From Pantoea agglomerans (GTDB taxonomy: Bacteria; Pseudomonadota; Gammaproteobacteria; Enterobacterales; Enterobacteriaceae): 64,000 nt of DNA. The stretch covers positions 1,612,001 to 1,676,000 of the forward strand of contig NZ_CP083809.1 in assembly GCF_020149765.1 (NCBI RefSeq), in the 5' to 3' direction. Shown in pieces: positions 1 through 6,402 of the stretch. The notes beneath the pieces were generated by a model, which made no database searches, had not been told where the DNA came from, and worked only from the letters and a program-made list of their open reading frames with translations. Position 1 is the first letter of the stretch. Every line of letters begins with the position of its first letter. Made by a program: the position numbers and the translations under genes.

Positions 1-47
1 ATACTTATAGGTTATGTCAGAAGTTTTGACAATAAAATGACACCCAG

Positions 48-404
48 ATGAAAATACACAAAACCGCAGCCGTGCTGCTGCTCTCCGCCTGCGCCACTAA
101 GCAGTACCCGCAGGTGTCCGCGGTAACGGATGAGGAAGCGGTGTCGCTCAACTGTCAGGCGCTGGAACAAGAGATCGCCAAAACGCACGATATCCAGCAG
201 AAGATTGCACAGACCGGCAGCTTTGACTTCCTTACGGTGCTGGGCTTTATGGGCGACCTGGGTATCGGCAACGGGCTCGCCCGGCACAACGCCAGTGAAA
301 AAGCGAAATCACGCCTCTCTGAACTGCAGACGCTGCGCGATGTGAAATGCCTAACGACGACGGATTCAACGTCCCAGGCGAGGGGAGTTATTCGTTCCAG
401 CTAA
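48..404 (+). CDS. Small predicted lipoprotein, function unknown
   Basis: The 118-residue product starts with a short basic/hydrophobic signal followed by the lipobox LLSAC, so it should be lipidated on Cys15 and held in the outer or inner membrane facing the periplasm. The mature part is mostly helical, with a Gly-rich stretch near residues 66-76 (VLGFMGDLGIGNG) that could be a membrane-touching hairpin. I recognise it only as a conserved small enterobacterial or prophage-type lipoprotein. No strong Shine-Dalgarno sequence precedes the ATG; a TTGACA-like element lies just upstream. It stands alone before zinT and probably has its own transcript. Confidence 0.7.
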   Translation: MKIHKTAAVLLLSACATKQYPQVSAVTDEEAVSLNCQALEQEIAKTHDIQQKIAQTGSFDFLTVLGFMGDLGIGNGLARHNASEKAKSRLSELQTLRDVKCLTTTDSTSQARGVIRSS

Positions 405-433
405 CAGGACGACGCACGCGAGGCTTGTCTTTA

Positions 434-456
434 GAAATGTTATATCATAACATTTT
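434..456 (+). promoter_or_regulatory. Zur operator upstream of zinT
   Basis: A near-perfect palindrome (GAAATGTTATA, one base, then CATAACATTTT) closely matches the E. coli Zur box. It lies 27 bases before the zinT start. Zinc-loaded Zur bound here would block transcription, so zinT should be expressed in zinc shortage. Confidence 0.9.
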
Positions 457-483
457 ACACTCTTTCACCGATGGAGGGTAAAC

Positions 484-1131
484 ATGTTGTCGATAAAAAA
501 AAGTGTTATCGCCTTGAGTATGGTGGCGTTCGGCGGACAGGCTCTGGCTCACGGCCACCATTCGCACGGTCCGGCGCTGTCGCAAATGGAGCAGAAAGCG
601 GCTGTGGGCGAGTTTGTTAATAAAGATGTCAAAGATCGGCAGCTGACGGACTGGGATGGCGTATGGGAATCAGTTTACCCGCTGCTTGAGCAGGGAAAGC
701 TGGATCCCGTCTTCGCGAAGAAGGCACAAAAGGATGGGCACAAAACGGTTGATGAGATCAAAGCGTACTATCGCAAAGGCTACGCCACAGATATTAACCG
801 GCTGGAGATTGAAGACGGGGTTATCGCATTCTACCGCGGCGACAGCGTAGCATCCTGCCGCTACAGCTACGCCGGACATAAGATACTTACCTACGTCTCC
901 GGGAAAAAAGGGGTTCGCTATCTTTTTGAGTGTCGTGATACAAACAGCAAAGCGCCTAAATATGTGCAGTTCAGCGATCATATTATTGCCCCGCGCAAAT
1001 CGAGCCATTTCCATATTTTTACCGGCGATATCTCTCAGGAGGCGCTGCTGAAAGAGATGGATAACTGGCCAACCTATTATCCCTGGCAGCTAACGCAGCA
1101 GCAGGTGGTTGATGAAATGCTGCACCACTAA
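484..1131 (+). CDS. zinT: Periplasmic zinc-binding protein ZinT
   Basis: The 215-residue protein has a Sec signal peptide ending at AQALA-like residues 18-22, then the His-rich run HGHHSHG characteristic of ZinT/YodA. It then carries the lipocalin-like ZinT fold, including the conserved motifs [20 protein letters not shown] and [10 protein letters not shown]. ZinT binds zinc (and cadmium) in the periplasm and helps pass zinc to the ZnuABC importer in zinc shortage. A strong GGAGGG sits 5 bases before the ATG, and a Zur box precedes it. The length matches the E. coli protein. Confidence 0.95.
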   Translation: MLSIKKSVIALSMVAFGGQALAHGHHSHGPALSQMEQKAAVGEFVNKDVKDRQLTDWDGVWESVYPLLEQGKLDPVFAKKAQKDGHKTVDEIKAYYRKGYATDINRLEIEDGVIAFYRGDSVASCRYSYAGHKILTYVSGKKGVRYLFECRDTNSKAPKYVQFSDHIIAPRKSSHFHIFTGDISQEALLKEMDNWPTYYPWQLTQQQVVDEMLHH

Positions 1132-1350
1132 TATTACTTAATGCTGCGGTAAAAATGTAATACCAGTCTGTATCGCCGGTATAACCCATATCGATTATTC
1201 CAGGGCGAGAAAGCTTGTCTGACGCTATTCAACCAGTCGACGTGTCGCAGGCCTTGCTGCATCAGCTCCTGTGCTGAAAAGCCTCGCCTGCGCAATTAAA
1301 CGCAGCAGAGAAGATGAGTGCAATAGTATTAACTACAGGTGACCATTCTC
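1132..1350. other. Intergenic, no gene seen
   Basis: No coding sequence or convincing structured element was seen between zinT and the small minus-strand ORF. A weak GGTAT/ATACC inverted repeat near 1163-1183 could contribute to zinT termination. Confidence 0.4.
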
Positions 1351-1416
1351 TTACTGAATTAAATATATTCCGGCGACGATAGCGCTGACTGAGATAATAT
1401 GTAGCAGTTCGGTCAT
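1351..1416 (-). CDS. Candidate 21-residue membrane peptide
   Basis: A minus-strand ORF encodes a 21-residue peptide with charged or polar ends and a hydrophobic core IISVSAIVAGIYLI, the layout of a single-pass small membrane protein. The support is the ribosome-binding site: GGAGGA lies 7 bases before the ATG, much better than chance in this region. Longer minus-strand frames nearby have no such signal. I do not recognise a family. It could be a true small protein or a leader peptide; translation evidence is needed. Confidence 0.45.
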   Translation of the reverse strand: MTELLHIISVSAIVAGIYLIQ

Positions 1417-1678
1417 GAGCATTTCCTCCAGTGCAGTCTCTTATTTCATTGAAGAAGCCAGAAAGCGATCCGTCAATAAACAAAATTAAATTTATCCGCG
1501 CCCATGAGGGGAGCCTCTGGCGAGCAACGGGCGGAGCACCTCTTACAGGATAAGCCAAACGGTAGGGGCGTAATGTTTTATCTTTTACGCTTCGTTCACG
1601 TTTCAGCGAGGCAGGGCGCCCGATAAAGCGTCACATCGCTAAACTGAATATACCCAATACGGGTAACTGGAGGTGCGT
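1417..1678. other. Intergenic, no gene seen
   Basis: Probable promoter space for the small minus-strand ORF on the left and the acidic-protein ORF on the right. No structured element or known site was identified. Confidence 0.4.
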
Positions 1679-1849
1679 ATGTCAGAACGTCCCGATGATA
1701 GCGATCCCATCCCCGGCGACGGCCAGGTCCCAGGCAGCGTAGAGGATATCCCTGGCGGAGATGAGGACGAGATGCCAGAAGATGACGAGTATCTGGAAGA
1801 TGACATTGAGGATGAGGATGAAGATGAGGATCAAAATCTGAATCCCTGA
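1679..1849 (+). CDS. Small, extremely acidic protein (56 aa)
   Basis: The ORF has a strong GGAGGTG just before its ATG and is followed within 6 bases by a terminator hairpin, so both ends look like a real gene. The product is 56 residues. The N-terminal half is rich in Pro, Gly and Asp; the C-terminal half is almost solid Asp/Glu with hardly any basic residue. It should be disordered and soluble. Such proteins can act as DNA mimics, metal or cation buffers, or chaperone tails, but nothing here identifies a function. Confidence 0.65.
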   Translation: MSERPDDSDPIPGDGQVPGSVEDIPGGDEDEMPEDDEYLEDDIEDEDEDEDQNLNP

Positions 1850-1854
1850 TCGGT

Positions 1855-1880
1855 AAGCCGTCTGCGGACGGCTTTATTTC
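1855..1880 (+). terminator. Terminator after small acidic ORF
   Basis: The hairpin AAGCCGTC-TGCG-GACGGCTT is followed by TATTTCTTT, a usual rho-independent terminator. Confidence 0.75.
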
Positions 1881-1893
1881 TTTAGTCGCGCGC

Positions 1894-1923
1894 AAAAAAT
1901 TGCCCGCGTTAGTCAGCGGGCAA
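1894..1923 (-). terminator. Minus-strand terminator-like hairpin
   Basis: On the minus strand TTGCCCGC and GCGGGCAA form an 8-base-pair stem followed by TTTTTT. No convincing minus-strand gene ends directly here; it may be a second terminator for the repressor transcript. Confidence 0.6.
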
Positions 1924-2051
1924 GCCCAATTAAGCAGAACTCTCGTTTGCATTACGTAAAGGGTATGCGCATAGCGCCCGATCATCTTCTCACCGGCGCC
2001 AGGAGAAAGAAACGCAACAGAAGCGATTCGTCACAGGAAATTCTTATGGGC

Positions 2052-2076
2052 AAAAAAAAGCCCGCTCGAGGCGGGT
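2052..2076 (-). terminator. Terminator of the CI-like repressor gene
   Basis: On the minus strand CCCGC-CTCGA-GCGGG is followed by a run of eight T. It lies about 90 bases beyond the repressor stop codon. Confidence 0.7.
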
Positions 2077-2164
2077 AAAAATCGTTACATGGAATCATCC
2101 ATCTACTAATCAAGACACCGCTCTACGGCTAAGGTTCGAGCGAAGCGGGTTGTTTTTCTTCTTT

Positions 2165-2791
2165 TTACTGCGACGTAGCGCGATAGCGACGCCACTCTAC
2201 CAGCGTTCCGAGCACAGAGAGCGCCTGTTCAGACGAGCACAGTAACGGGTAATCTTCGTTCAGAGGTACCAGCTCAAAGCTGTTATGGCTGCGCGCGCGA
2301 TATTTACGTAGCGCATATTCACCCTCTCCATATAACGCCAGCACCAAATCCCCTGGCTGCGGCGGCAACTCCGGATCGATGAGCAGCAGATCGCCCCGCA
2401 GGCATTGCGGCGCCATTGCGCTATCCCACAGCGTCAGGGCAAAGCTGGTGGCCGAATAGCTGCAATCGCTGGCTATCCGCCGCACGATATCAACCTGCGT
2501 CGCCTCGGCCAGCCAGTCGCTAATCTGTTCTCTCTCCAGCAAAGGTAGACCCACTGGCATCTGCATTTGTACAGTAAATACCGGCCCATCCCCGTCAACC
2601 AGCCATGCGGGCGCGCAGCCCAGTACCTCCGCGAGCCGCAGCAGGTTTTCTCCGCGCGGCAGCGTTTCCTCTTTTTCCCACTGTGATATCGCCACATGGG
2701 AAACCGAAATTTTTTCCGCGACTGCTTTCTGCGTCAAATTCAGTGCTTTACGTCGGGAGCGAATACGCTCGCCCGCTGTTTCTTTTTCCAT
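2165..2791 (-). CDS. CI/S24-like repressor with degenerate self-cleavage site
   Basis: The 208-residue protein has an N-terminal XRE-type helix-turn-helix (about residues 6-62, with LTQKAVAEKISVSHVAISQWE). A C-terminal LexA/CI S24 domain follows (about 80-200). Phage repressors of this type bind palindromic operators as dimers and self-cleave on RecA filaments. Aligned by eye with lambda CI, the cleavage Ala-Gly is replaced by Ile90-Ser91. The nucleophile Ser of GDSM becomes Ala125 in DSAM, and the catalytic Lys becomes Arg162. It should therefore bind DNA but not cleave itself. It is divergent from a three-gene operon, with two matching operators in the gap. It is probably a domesticated phage repressor; assignment of the dead site rests on a manual alignment. 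Confidence 0.85.
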   Translation of the reverse strand: MEKETAGERIRSRRKALNLTQKAVAEKISVSHVAISQWEKEETLPRGENLLRLAEVLGCAPAWLVDGDGPVFTVQMQMPVGLPLLEREQISDWLAEATQVDIVRRIASDCSYSATSFALTLWDSAMAPQCLRGDLLLIDPELPPQPGDLVLALYGEGEYALRKYRARSHNSFELVPLNEDYPLLCSSEQALSVLGTLVEWRRYRATSQ

Positions 2792-2817
2792 CGTCTTGAC
2801 ATCTCCTGAGAGCCAGA

Positions 2818-2856
2818 CTTAAGTATACTTAAGCTGTGAATTTAAGCAATCTTAAG
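2818..2856. promoter_or_regulatory. Tandem palindromic operators of the divergent repressor
   Basis: A perfect palindrome CTTAAGTATACTTAAG (2818-2833) is followed by TTTAAGCAATCTTAAG (2841-2856), which has the same CTTAAG-N4-CTTAAG plan with one mismatch. Their centres are 23 bases apart, about two helical turns. They lie between the divergent repressor gene and the membrane/repeat-protein operon, where a dimeric CI-like repressor would bind cooperatively. Confidence 0.8.
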
Positions 2857-2931
2857 TTTCGGCGAGGGAGGCGCTTTGCGTATTACGCCTGACGTCAGCA
2901 GCCGTTACCCGTCAAGGTTCAGAGGTGAGGC

Positions 2932-3321
2932 ATGGAAAGTAGTTTGATTACCAGTGTTGGCGCGCTAGTTCTTGGGGGCGGAGCGGCCGCACTTTTCTGG
3001 AAACCGCTTATCGCGGGCATAGCTTCAATTGTCACCAGCAATCGTGCCGGTGGGGAAATCATTACCAGCTATAAGGAGCAGGTCTTACTGCTGAAGGAGA
3101 GCAATGCGCTGCTCCGTCAGGAAAACGATGATTTACGTGTACGCCATGACACTAATTTACGGCGGATATCAACTCTGGAAACCGATTTGCGCTTAATCAA
3201 AAACGCGCTCGGCATTCTGGTGGTAATGACCGATGCCGATCAAAACAGCAAGTTCCGTAATGAAATTGACAGGCTGATTTCTACCTTAGAGGAGCATAGC
3301 GATGGCAGAGATTCACAGTGA
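2932..3321 (+). CDS. Membrane-anchored coiled-coil protein, unknown
   Basis: The 129-residue product begins with a long hydrophobic Gly/Ala-rich segment (about residues 4-36), followed by a heptad-like coiled coil from about 45 to 90 and a charged C-terminal tail. This is an N-in or N-out single-pass protein with a cytoplasmic or periplasmic coiled coil. A GAGG motif lies just before the ATG. Its end overlaps the next gene by 20 bases, which indicates translational coupling. It sits directly downstream of the two operators, so the divergent repressor should control it. I do not recognise a family. Confidence 0.7.
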   Translation: MESSLITSVGALVLGGGAAALFWKPLIAGIASIVTSNRAGGEIITSYKEQVLLLKESNALLRQENDDLRVRHDTNLRRISTLETDLRLIKNALGILVVMTDADQNSKFRNEIDRLISTLEEHSDGRDSQ

Positions 3322-3616
3322 AATAAGACCAGTGACCCACAAACGTAAAATCATGCTGGGCGTGATGATGCTGGTGATGTCGATGGTATGCGTTGTGATG
3401 ACCATCCTCTTTTTACACGTCAGCAACACGGCTAACCGACAGGTCGAGGATATTCGGCGCGAGGCCCGCGAGTCCGCAGCAAGGCGCGAAGCCAAAGTGG
3501 ATGAGCTGTCGAAGCAGGTCTCCGTGCTGCAGAAAAAGCTGGATACGCTGCCCGATCAGACGGTCGACAAGGTAAAACGCGTCGTCATACAGGATGAGAC
3601 TTCTGCGAAGCCGTAA
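3302..3616 (+). CDS. Single-pass membrane protein with coiled coil, unknown
   Basis: The 104-residue product has a short basic N-terminus, one clear transmembrane helix (about residues 18-40, MLGVMMLVMSMVCVVMTIL) and then a highly charged coiled coil (about 46-85). Its architecture repeats that of the preceding protein, so the two may pair. It resembles phage spanin or holin-accessory proteins only in layout; no lipobox or proline-rich region is seen. It is the second gene of the repressor-controlled operon, overlapping the first and followed after 12 bases by the repeat-protein gene. Confidence 0.7.
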   Translation: MAEIHSEIRPVTHKRKIMLGVMMLVMSMVCVVMTILFLHVSNTANRQVEDIRREARESAARREAKVDELSKQVSVLQKKLDTLPDQTVDKVKRVVIQDETSAKP

Positions 3617-3628
3617 CAGGAGAGCCCT

Positions 3629-4615
3629 ATGCGAATTTTCAACCTGATTGGGGAAGGCTTTCATGCCCTCCGATCGTTTATTATCACTAAGGAGTCTGCC
3701 ATGACCGATACCAGCATCATTAACTCAACCGCTCCAGCGGCTGACGCCGAGCTGCCGCAGTTTGCGATACCGGACAGCAATGTACCGACCGATCCGCAGC
3801 TGCAGCGTTTATCTTCTCCCTCAACGGTGGCGCCAGCGACTTCTGAAGAGACGCCAGGGGAAACCCACGCCGCGCCTGATGCGACGGCGCAGCATACGCC
3901 GCCGGCGAACAGCGATCAGAGCGCGACGCCGGACGCTGCGGCTGTTCAGCCTGCAGAGCAGAGCGCGGCACCAGACGCCGCCGCCCAGCCCGTTGAGCAG
4001 AGCGCGACGCCGGACGCTGCAGCTGCCCAGCCTGCAGAGCAGAGCGCGGCACCAGACGCCGCCGCCCAGCCCGTTGAGCAGAGCGCGGCACCAGACGCCG
4101 CCGCCCAGCCCGTTGAGCAGAGCGCGACGCCGGACGCCGCAGCTGCCCAGCCTGCAGAGCAGAGCGCGGCACCAGACGCCGCCGCCCAGCCCGTTGAGCA
4201 GAGCGCGGCACCAGACGCCGCCCAGCCCGTTGAGCAGAGCGCGACGCCGGACGCTGCAGCTGCCCAGCCTGCGGAGCAGAGCACGCCCCCGGATGCGGCC
4301 GCTCAGCCCGTCGAGCAGGCTGCTGCCGCCAACGCGTCACCCCAGGCGCAGGCACCCGTGGCGGATACCGCTACCCAGCAGGCCAGCGCGCAGGCGGTTA
4401 ACGCTGCCGAGCGGGCCGCTGCACCCGCAGCCCAGTCTGGCAGCGATGTGGCCGCTGCGCCTGCCGCACAGCCAGCTGAAAAAGAGGAACAAAGCGAATT
4501 CAGCGCCGGCGTTAAAGATTTCGGCGCCGCCTTTGATTTCGTACAGCAAGGGATTGAGCATCTGGGTTCGGCGGCGAGAAAAGAGCTGTTTGAACTGGCG
4601 CGTAAATATCTGTAA
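3629..4615 (+). CDS. Ala/Pro/Gln-rich tandem-repeat protein, unknown
   Basis: The 328-residue product has a short N-terminal region, a central low-complexity domain (residues 97-229) of ten 12-14-residue repeats of the type QSAxPDAAAQPVE, a second Ala/Gln-rich stretch, and a conserved-looking amphipathic C-terminus (from about residue 290). A second ATG at 3701 has the better ribosome-binding site (AAGGAG, 6 bases away) and would give 304 residues; both starts are plausible. The repeat region should be extended and disordered, like a spacer or binding tail. It is the last gene of the repressor-controlled operon and ends at a bidirectional terminator. The function is unknown. Confidence 0.75.
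   Translation: MRIFNLIGEGFHALRSFIITKESAMTDTSIINSTAPAADAELPQFAIPDSNVPTDPQLQRLSSPSTVAPATSEETPGETHAAPDATAQHTPPANSDQSATPDAAAVQPAEQSAAPDAAAQPVEQSATPDAAAAQPAEQSAAPDAAAQPVEQSAAPDAAAQPVEQSATPDAAAAQPAEQSAAPDAAAQPVEQSAAPDAAQPVEQSATPDAAAAQPAEQSTPPDAAAQPVEQAAAANASPQAQAPVADTATQQASAQAVNAAERAAAPAAQSGSDVAAAPAAQPAEKEEQSEFSAGVKDFGAAFDFVQQGIEHLGSAARKELFELARKYL
3917..4315 (+). repeat. Coding minisatellite of 36-42-base units
   Basis: Ten in-frame units of 36, 39 or 42 bases are nearly identical, for example gagcagagcgcg followed by gcaccagacgcc or acgccggacgct. Two unit types alternate in a roughly 120-base higher-order pattern (AT-type, AA-type, AA-type), and one unit has lost a single Ala codon. Such tracts change length by slippage or recombination without breaking the frame. 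Confidence 0.95.
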
Positions 4616-4638
4616 TCACTGAGCGGCACGACATGAAA

Positions 4639-4666
4639 AAGGGGACATTGCGTCCCCTGTTTTTAG
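4639..4666. terminator. Bidirectional terminator between convergent genes
   Basis: The hairpin GGGGAC-ATTGC-GTCCCC is flanked by TGTTTTT on the plus strand and TTTTT on the minus strand. It serves both the repeat-protein gene and the TonB-like lipoprotein gene. Confidence 0.8.
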
Positions 4667-5022
4667 AAAATAATCGTACTGCTGCCTGGCCCTGTCTCTT
4701 GCCGCAGGGTAAAGCGGATAGTCATCTTCATATCTTTTACCGGCTTGTTCTTCTCATAGCGCCACTGACTGACGGCAGCGATAACATAAGGCTCAAACAG
4801 CCCACGCGGCTCTGACTGCAGAATCCGCATTTCGCTCACCTTTCCTTGGGCATCGACGTCAAAAGCGAAGCTGACGAAGCCCGCAATGCGGTGGCTCCAG
4901 GCGTAGTAGGGATAAGAGGGACGCACCTGCTTAACCACGTTGGGTTGATTAACGGCGTCAGGTGGCTGAGTGGCGCAGGCGGAGAGCAACAGCGTAGCGA
5001 TAAGCAGGGCAGGGAATTTCAT
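4663..5022 (-). CDS. TonB C-terminal-domain lipoprotein
   Basis: The 119-residue protein carries a lipoprotein signal with lipobox LLSAC (Cys15) and then one TonB C-terminal domain. The domain shows VRPSYPYYAWSHRIAGFVSFAFDVDAQGKVSEMRIL and a terminal VSQWRYEKNKPVK-type motif. It lacks the N-terminal helix and Pro-rich spacer of true TonB, so it cannot couple to ExbBD in the usual way. It is more likely a small periplasmic lipoprotein with a TonB-like fold, as often found in enterobacteria. It is convergent with the repeat-protein gene and appears monocistronic. Confidence 0.8.
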   Translation of the reverse strand: MKFPALLIATLLLSACATQPPDAVNQPNVVKQVRPSYPYYAWSHRIAGFVSFAFDVDAQGKVSEMRILQSEPRGLFEPYVIAAVSQWRYEKNKPVKDMKMTIRFTLRQETGPGSSTIIF

Positions 5023-5196
5023 CTTAACGTCCTGTTAAAACGGCAGTAAGCAGCAATAATAGCGTTGCTCTTGCCAGCTCGCGAGGATCTCCCCGCTTCA
5101 CTTCCGATTATTCTTAAGGCGGCTTCGTTATAATCCACTACCTTTAATCATTCACGCGAGATATTTATTGGTTAAAACAGCAAAAGGAAAAACAGC

Positions 5197-5463
5197 ATGA
5201 GTGATTCAGTGGAAACGAAAAGCAAAACTGACTACCTGCGCGATGTAACCTCGCAGCTGAAAGAGATGCGCCACTATGCGCAAACCAATACCGAAACGCT
5301 CTCCAGCCACTGGCTCGCGTTTGATGCCGGCGAATATAAAGACCCGGAATTTGCCGCACGCATTGATGCGCTGCTGAACAAACAGGGCACGCTGCTGGAT
5401 GATCTAGAGGCCGCGATTCAGGATATAGAGATCGCCATCAACCACAGCGAGCAGGAGAAGTAA
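5197..5463 (+). CDS. Small conserved acidic protein, unknown
   Basis: The 88-residue product is soluble, acidic and strongly helical, with no signal peptide, membrane segment or cysteine. A possible -10 TATAAT lies at 5129-5134, and AAAGGAAAAA precedes the ATG. It is a single gene between divergent or convergent neighbours (the TonB-like lipoprotein and the DinI-like gene). I do not recognise a family, and the sequence gives no catalytic motif. Confidence 0.65.
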   Translation: MSDSVETKSKTDYLRDVTSQLKEMRHYAQTNTETLSSHWLAFDAGEYKDPEFAARIDALLNKQGTLLDDLEAAIQDIEIAINHSEQEK

Positions 5464-5488
5464 TCCTGCTCCCGACGGTGGTCGACGC

Positions 5489-5728
5489 TTAGTCGGCCAC
5501 CAGCCACATTTCCGCCTCGTCAAACATCTCTTCGACAATGCGCGCCACCGTCGCCTTATCGTTCTTGCTCAGATCGGTTTCGATGGCGTTGCGCTCCATC
5601 GGTTTTACGCGCACCTCAGCATCTGGAAAGACGCGCTGCACGCGCTTTTCCAGCTCAGCTAAAATGATCTCACGCGCGCCAGGCAGGCCGGCGACGTTAC
5701 GCTTATCGTAAATCAATTCCACAAACAT
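5489..5728 (-). CDS. DinI/MsgA-family SOS-response protein
   Basis: The 79-residue product matches the DinI family. It resembles Salmonella MsgA most closely, with MFVELIYDKRNVAGLPGARE, FPDAEVRVKPM and the acidic C-terminal helix ending EAEMWLVAD. DinI binds and stabilises RecA filaments and tunes SOS signalling through its acidic helix. I chose the start at 5728 rather than an in-frame start further upstream. This gives the family's usual length and puts a LexA box immediately upstream rather than within the gene. Two CTG-N10-CAG boxes precede it, so it should be DNA-damage induced. Confidence 0.88.
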   Translation of the reverse strand: MFVELIYDKRNVAGLPGAREIILAELEKRVQRVFPDAEVRVKPMERNAIETDLSKNDKATVARIVEEMFDEAEMWLVAD

Positions 5729-5729
5729 A

Positions 5730-5745
5730 CTGGTATTCCATACAG
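5730..5745. promoter_or_regulatory. LexA box 1 of the dinI-like gene
   Basis: CTGGTATTCCATACAG fits the LexA consensus CTG-N10-CAG. It ends one base from the start codon and covers the ribosome-binding region. Confidence 0.8.
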
Positions 5746-5770
5746 GGAAGAAATTCGCTGGCACATCATA

Positions 5771-5786
5771 CTGTAAATCCAACCAG
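5771..5786. promoter_or_regulatory. LexA box 2 of the dinI-like gene
   Basis: The second CTG-N10-CAG site (CTGTAAATCCAACCAG, preceded by TA) lies 41 bases from the first, about four helical turns. Two operators suggest tight repression. Confidence 0.75.
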
Positions 5787-5898
5787 TGACAAGTCTCTCA
5801 GGCGCATTAGCGGCTTTTTTTTCGGCGCACTACGCAAACGGGTGCTGGAGAGCTAAAGGTGGAAGAAAAGAGACGGAGAAGAGGGGGCCGATCAGAGG

Positions 5899-5995
5899 AA
5901 AAAATCAAACCTCTGGAGGTGGAAATCCAGCAACACCTCCAGAGGCGGTGCAAAAGCACCATTCGTTCAAGGACAATCACGACCGAAGTCGTGCA
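5899..5995 (-). ncRNA. Candidate small RNA (about 97 nt), unidentified
   Basis: Read on the minus strand, this gap shows a full small-RNA layout. A promoter (TTGTAC at 6028-6023, 16-base spacer, TATAAG at 6006-6001) is followed by a 5' hairpin CACGAC-TTCG-GTCGTG and a 17-base unpaired stretch. A second hairpin GGTGC-TTTT-GCACC comes next, then a terminator with a perfect 12-base-pair stem (CCTCTGGAGGTG / CACCTCCAGAGG) and TTTGATTTTTT. The UUCG loop and the 3' poly-U are typical of Hfq-bound regulators. I could not match it to a known enterobacterial sRNA. The CCACCTCC/GGAGGTG arms could pair with ribosome-binding sites or attract CsrA, which is speculation. Confidence 0.7.
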
Positions 5996-6000
5996 GTAAA

Positions 6001-6028
6001 CTTATACAGATTTGATCAACTTGTACAA
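6001..6028 (-). promoter_or_regulatory. Promoter of the candidate small RNA
   Basis: Minus-strand -35 TTGTAC and -10 TATAAG are separated by 16 bases and lie 6-8 bases before the predicted RNA start. Confidence 0.55.
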
Positions 6029-6078
6029 TTTTTTCCCGAACTATTTTACTGGTTGGAGGTGTTACCGTTATCCAGAGC

Positions 6079-6402
6079 TCAAAGCTCGTTCTTAATGCAG
6101 AACTCTTCCCAGGTCATTCCCAGCGATTCAGCGTGCGATTTCAGATAGTTTTCAATGGCTTCGGCAGCGACCGCTTTGTCCGGCTCGGCCAGCTGGATCG
6201 AAAAAATCATGCCGTCGAGATTTTTCTGGCGCAGGAAGGCGGCGTAAATACGTTCCGCATGCCATTCGCGCAGCTGGCGCAGCGACATATTGGCGTGGCG
6301 CGCATCGCTCTCCGTCAGTTCATCGAGCGCGGCCTGAAAGTCGGCATGTGCGGTAAAAAACATCTCGCGCGCCTGCGCGTAATAGGCTTCTGGCGTTTTC
6401 AT
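6079..6402 (-). CDS. Conserved small protein, DUF6388-like
   Basis: The 107-residue soluble helical protein (MKTPEAYYAQAREMFFTAHA...LGMTWEEFCIKNEL) looks like a small uncharacterised enterobacterial family; I believe DUF6388, but cannot confirm this by eye. The start at 6402 is chosen because AGGAAA lies 4 bases upstream, whereas the longer frame starting at 6438 has no such site. It forms a single-gene unit between the small RNA and yedD. No catalytic motif is evident. Confidence 0.7.
   Translation of the reverse strand: MKTPEAYYAQAREMFFTAHADFQAALDELTESDARHANMSLRQLREWHAERIYAAFLRQKNLDGMIFSIQLAEPDKAVAAEAIENYLKSHAESLGMTWEEFCIKNEL

Larger units (their letters stand above)
1881..2164. other. Intergenic, terminators only
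   Basis: Apart from the two minus-strand terminator hairpins at 1894-1923 and 2052-2076, no gene or known RNA was found between the acidic ORF and the repressor gene. Confidence 0.5.

Noticed and set aside
1262..1558. A 98-codon minus-strand frame in the gap after zinT
   Set aside because: No ribosome-binding site or conserved sequence; the 21-codon frame inside the same interval has the only good initiation signal.
1596..1985. A 129-codon minus-strand frame over the acidic ORF
   Set aside because: It covers a terminator hairpin and lacks a ribosome-binding site. The short plus-strand acidic ORF has better start and stop signals.
3917..4315. Possible CRISPR array
   Set aside because: Units are contiguous with no unique spacers, stay in frame and encode a repeat protein; no cas genes are present.
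5786..6148. A 120-codon plus-strand frame covering the small-RNA region
   Set aside because: It crosses the strong terminator stem and has no initiation signal or family match.
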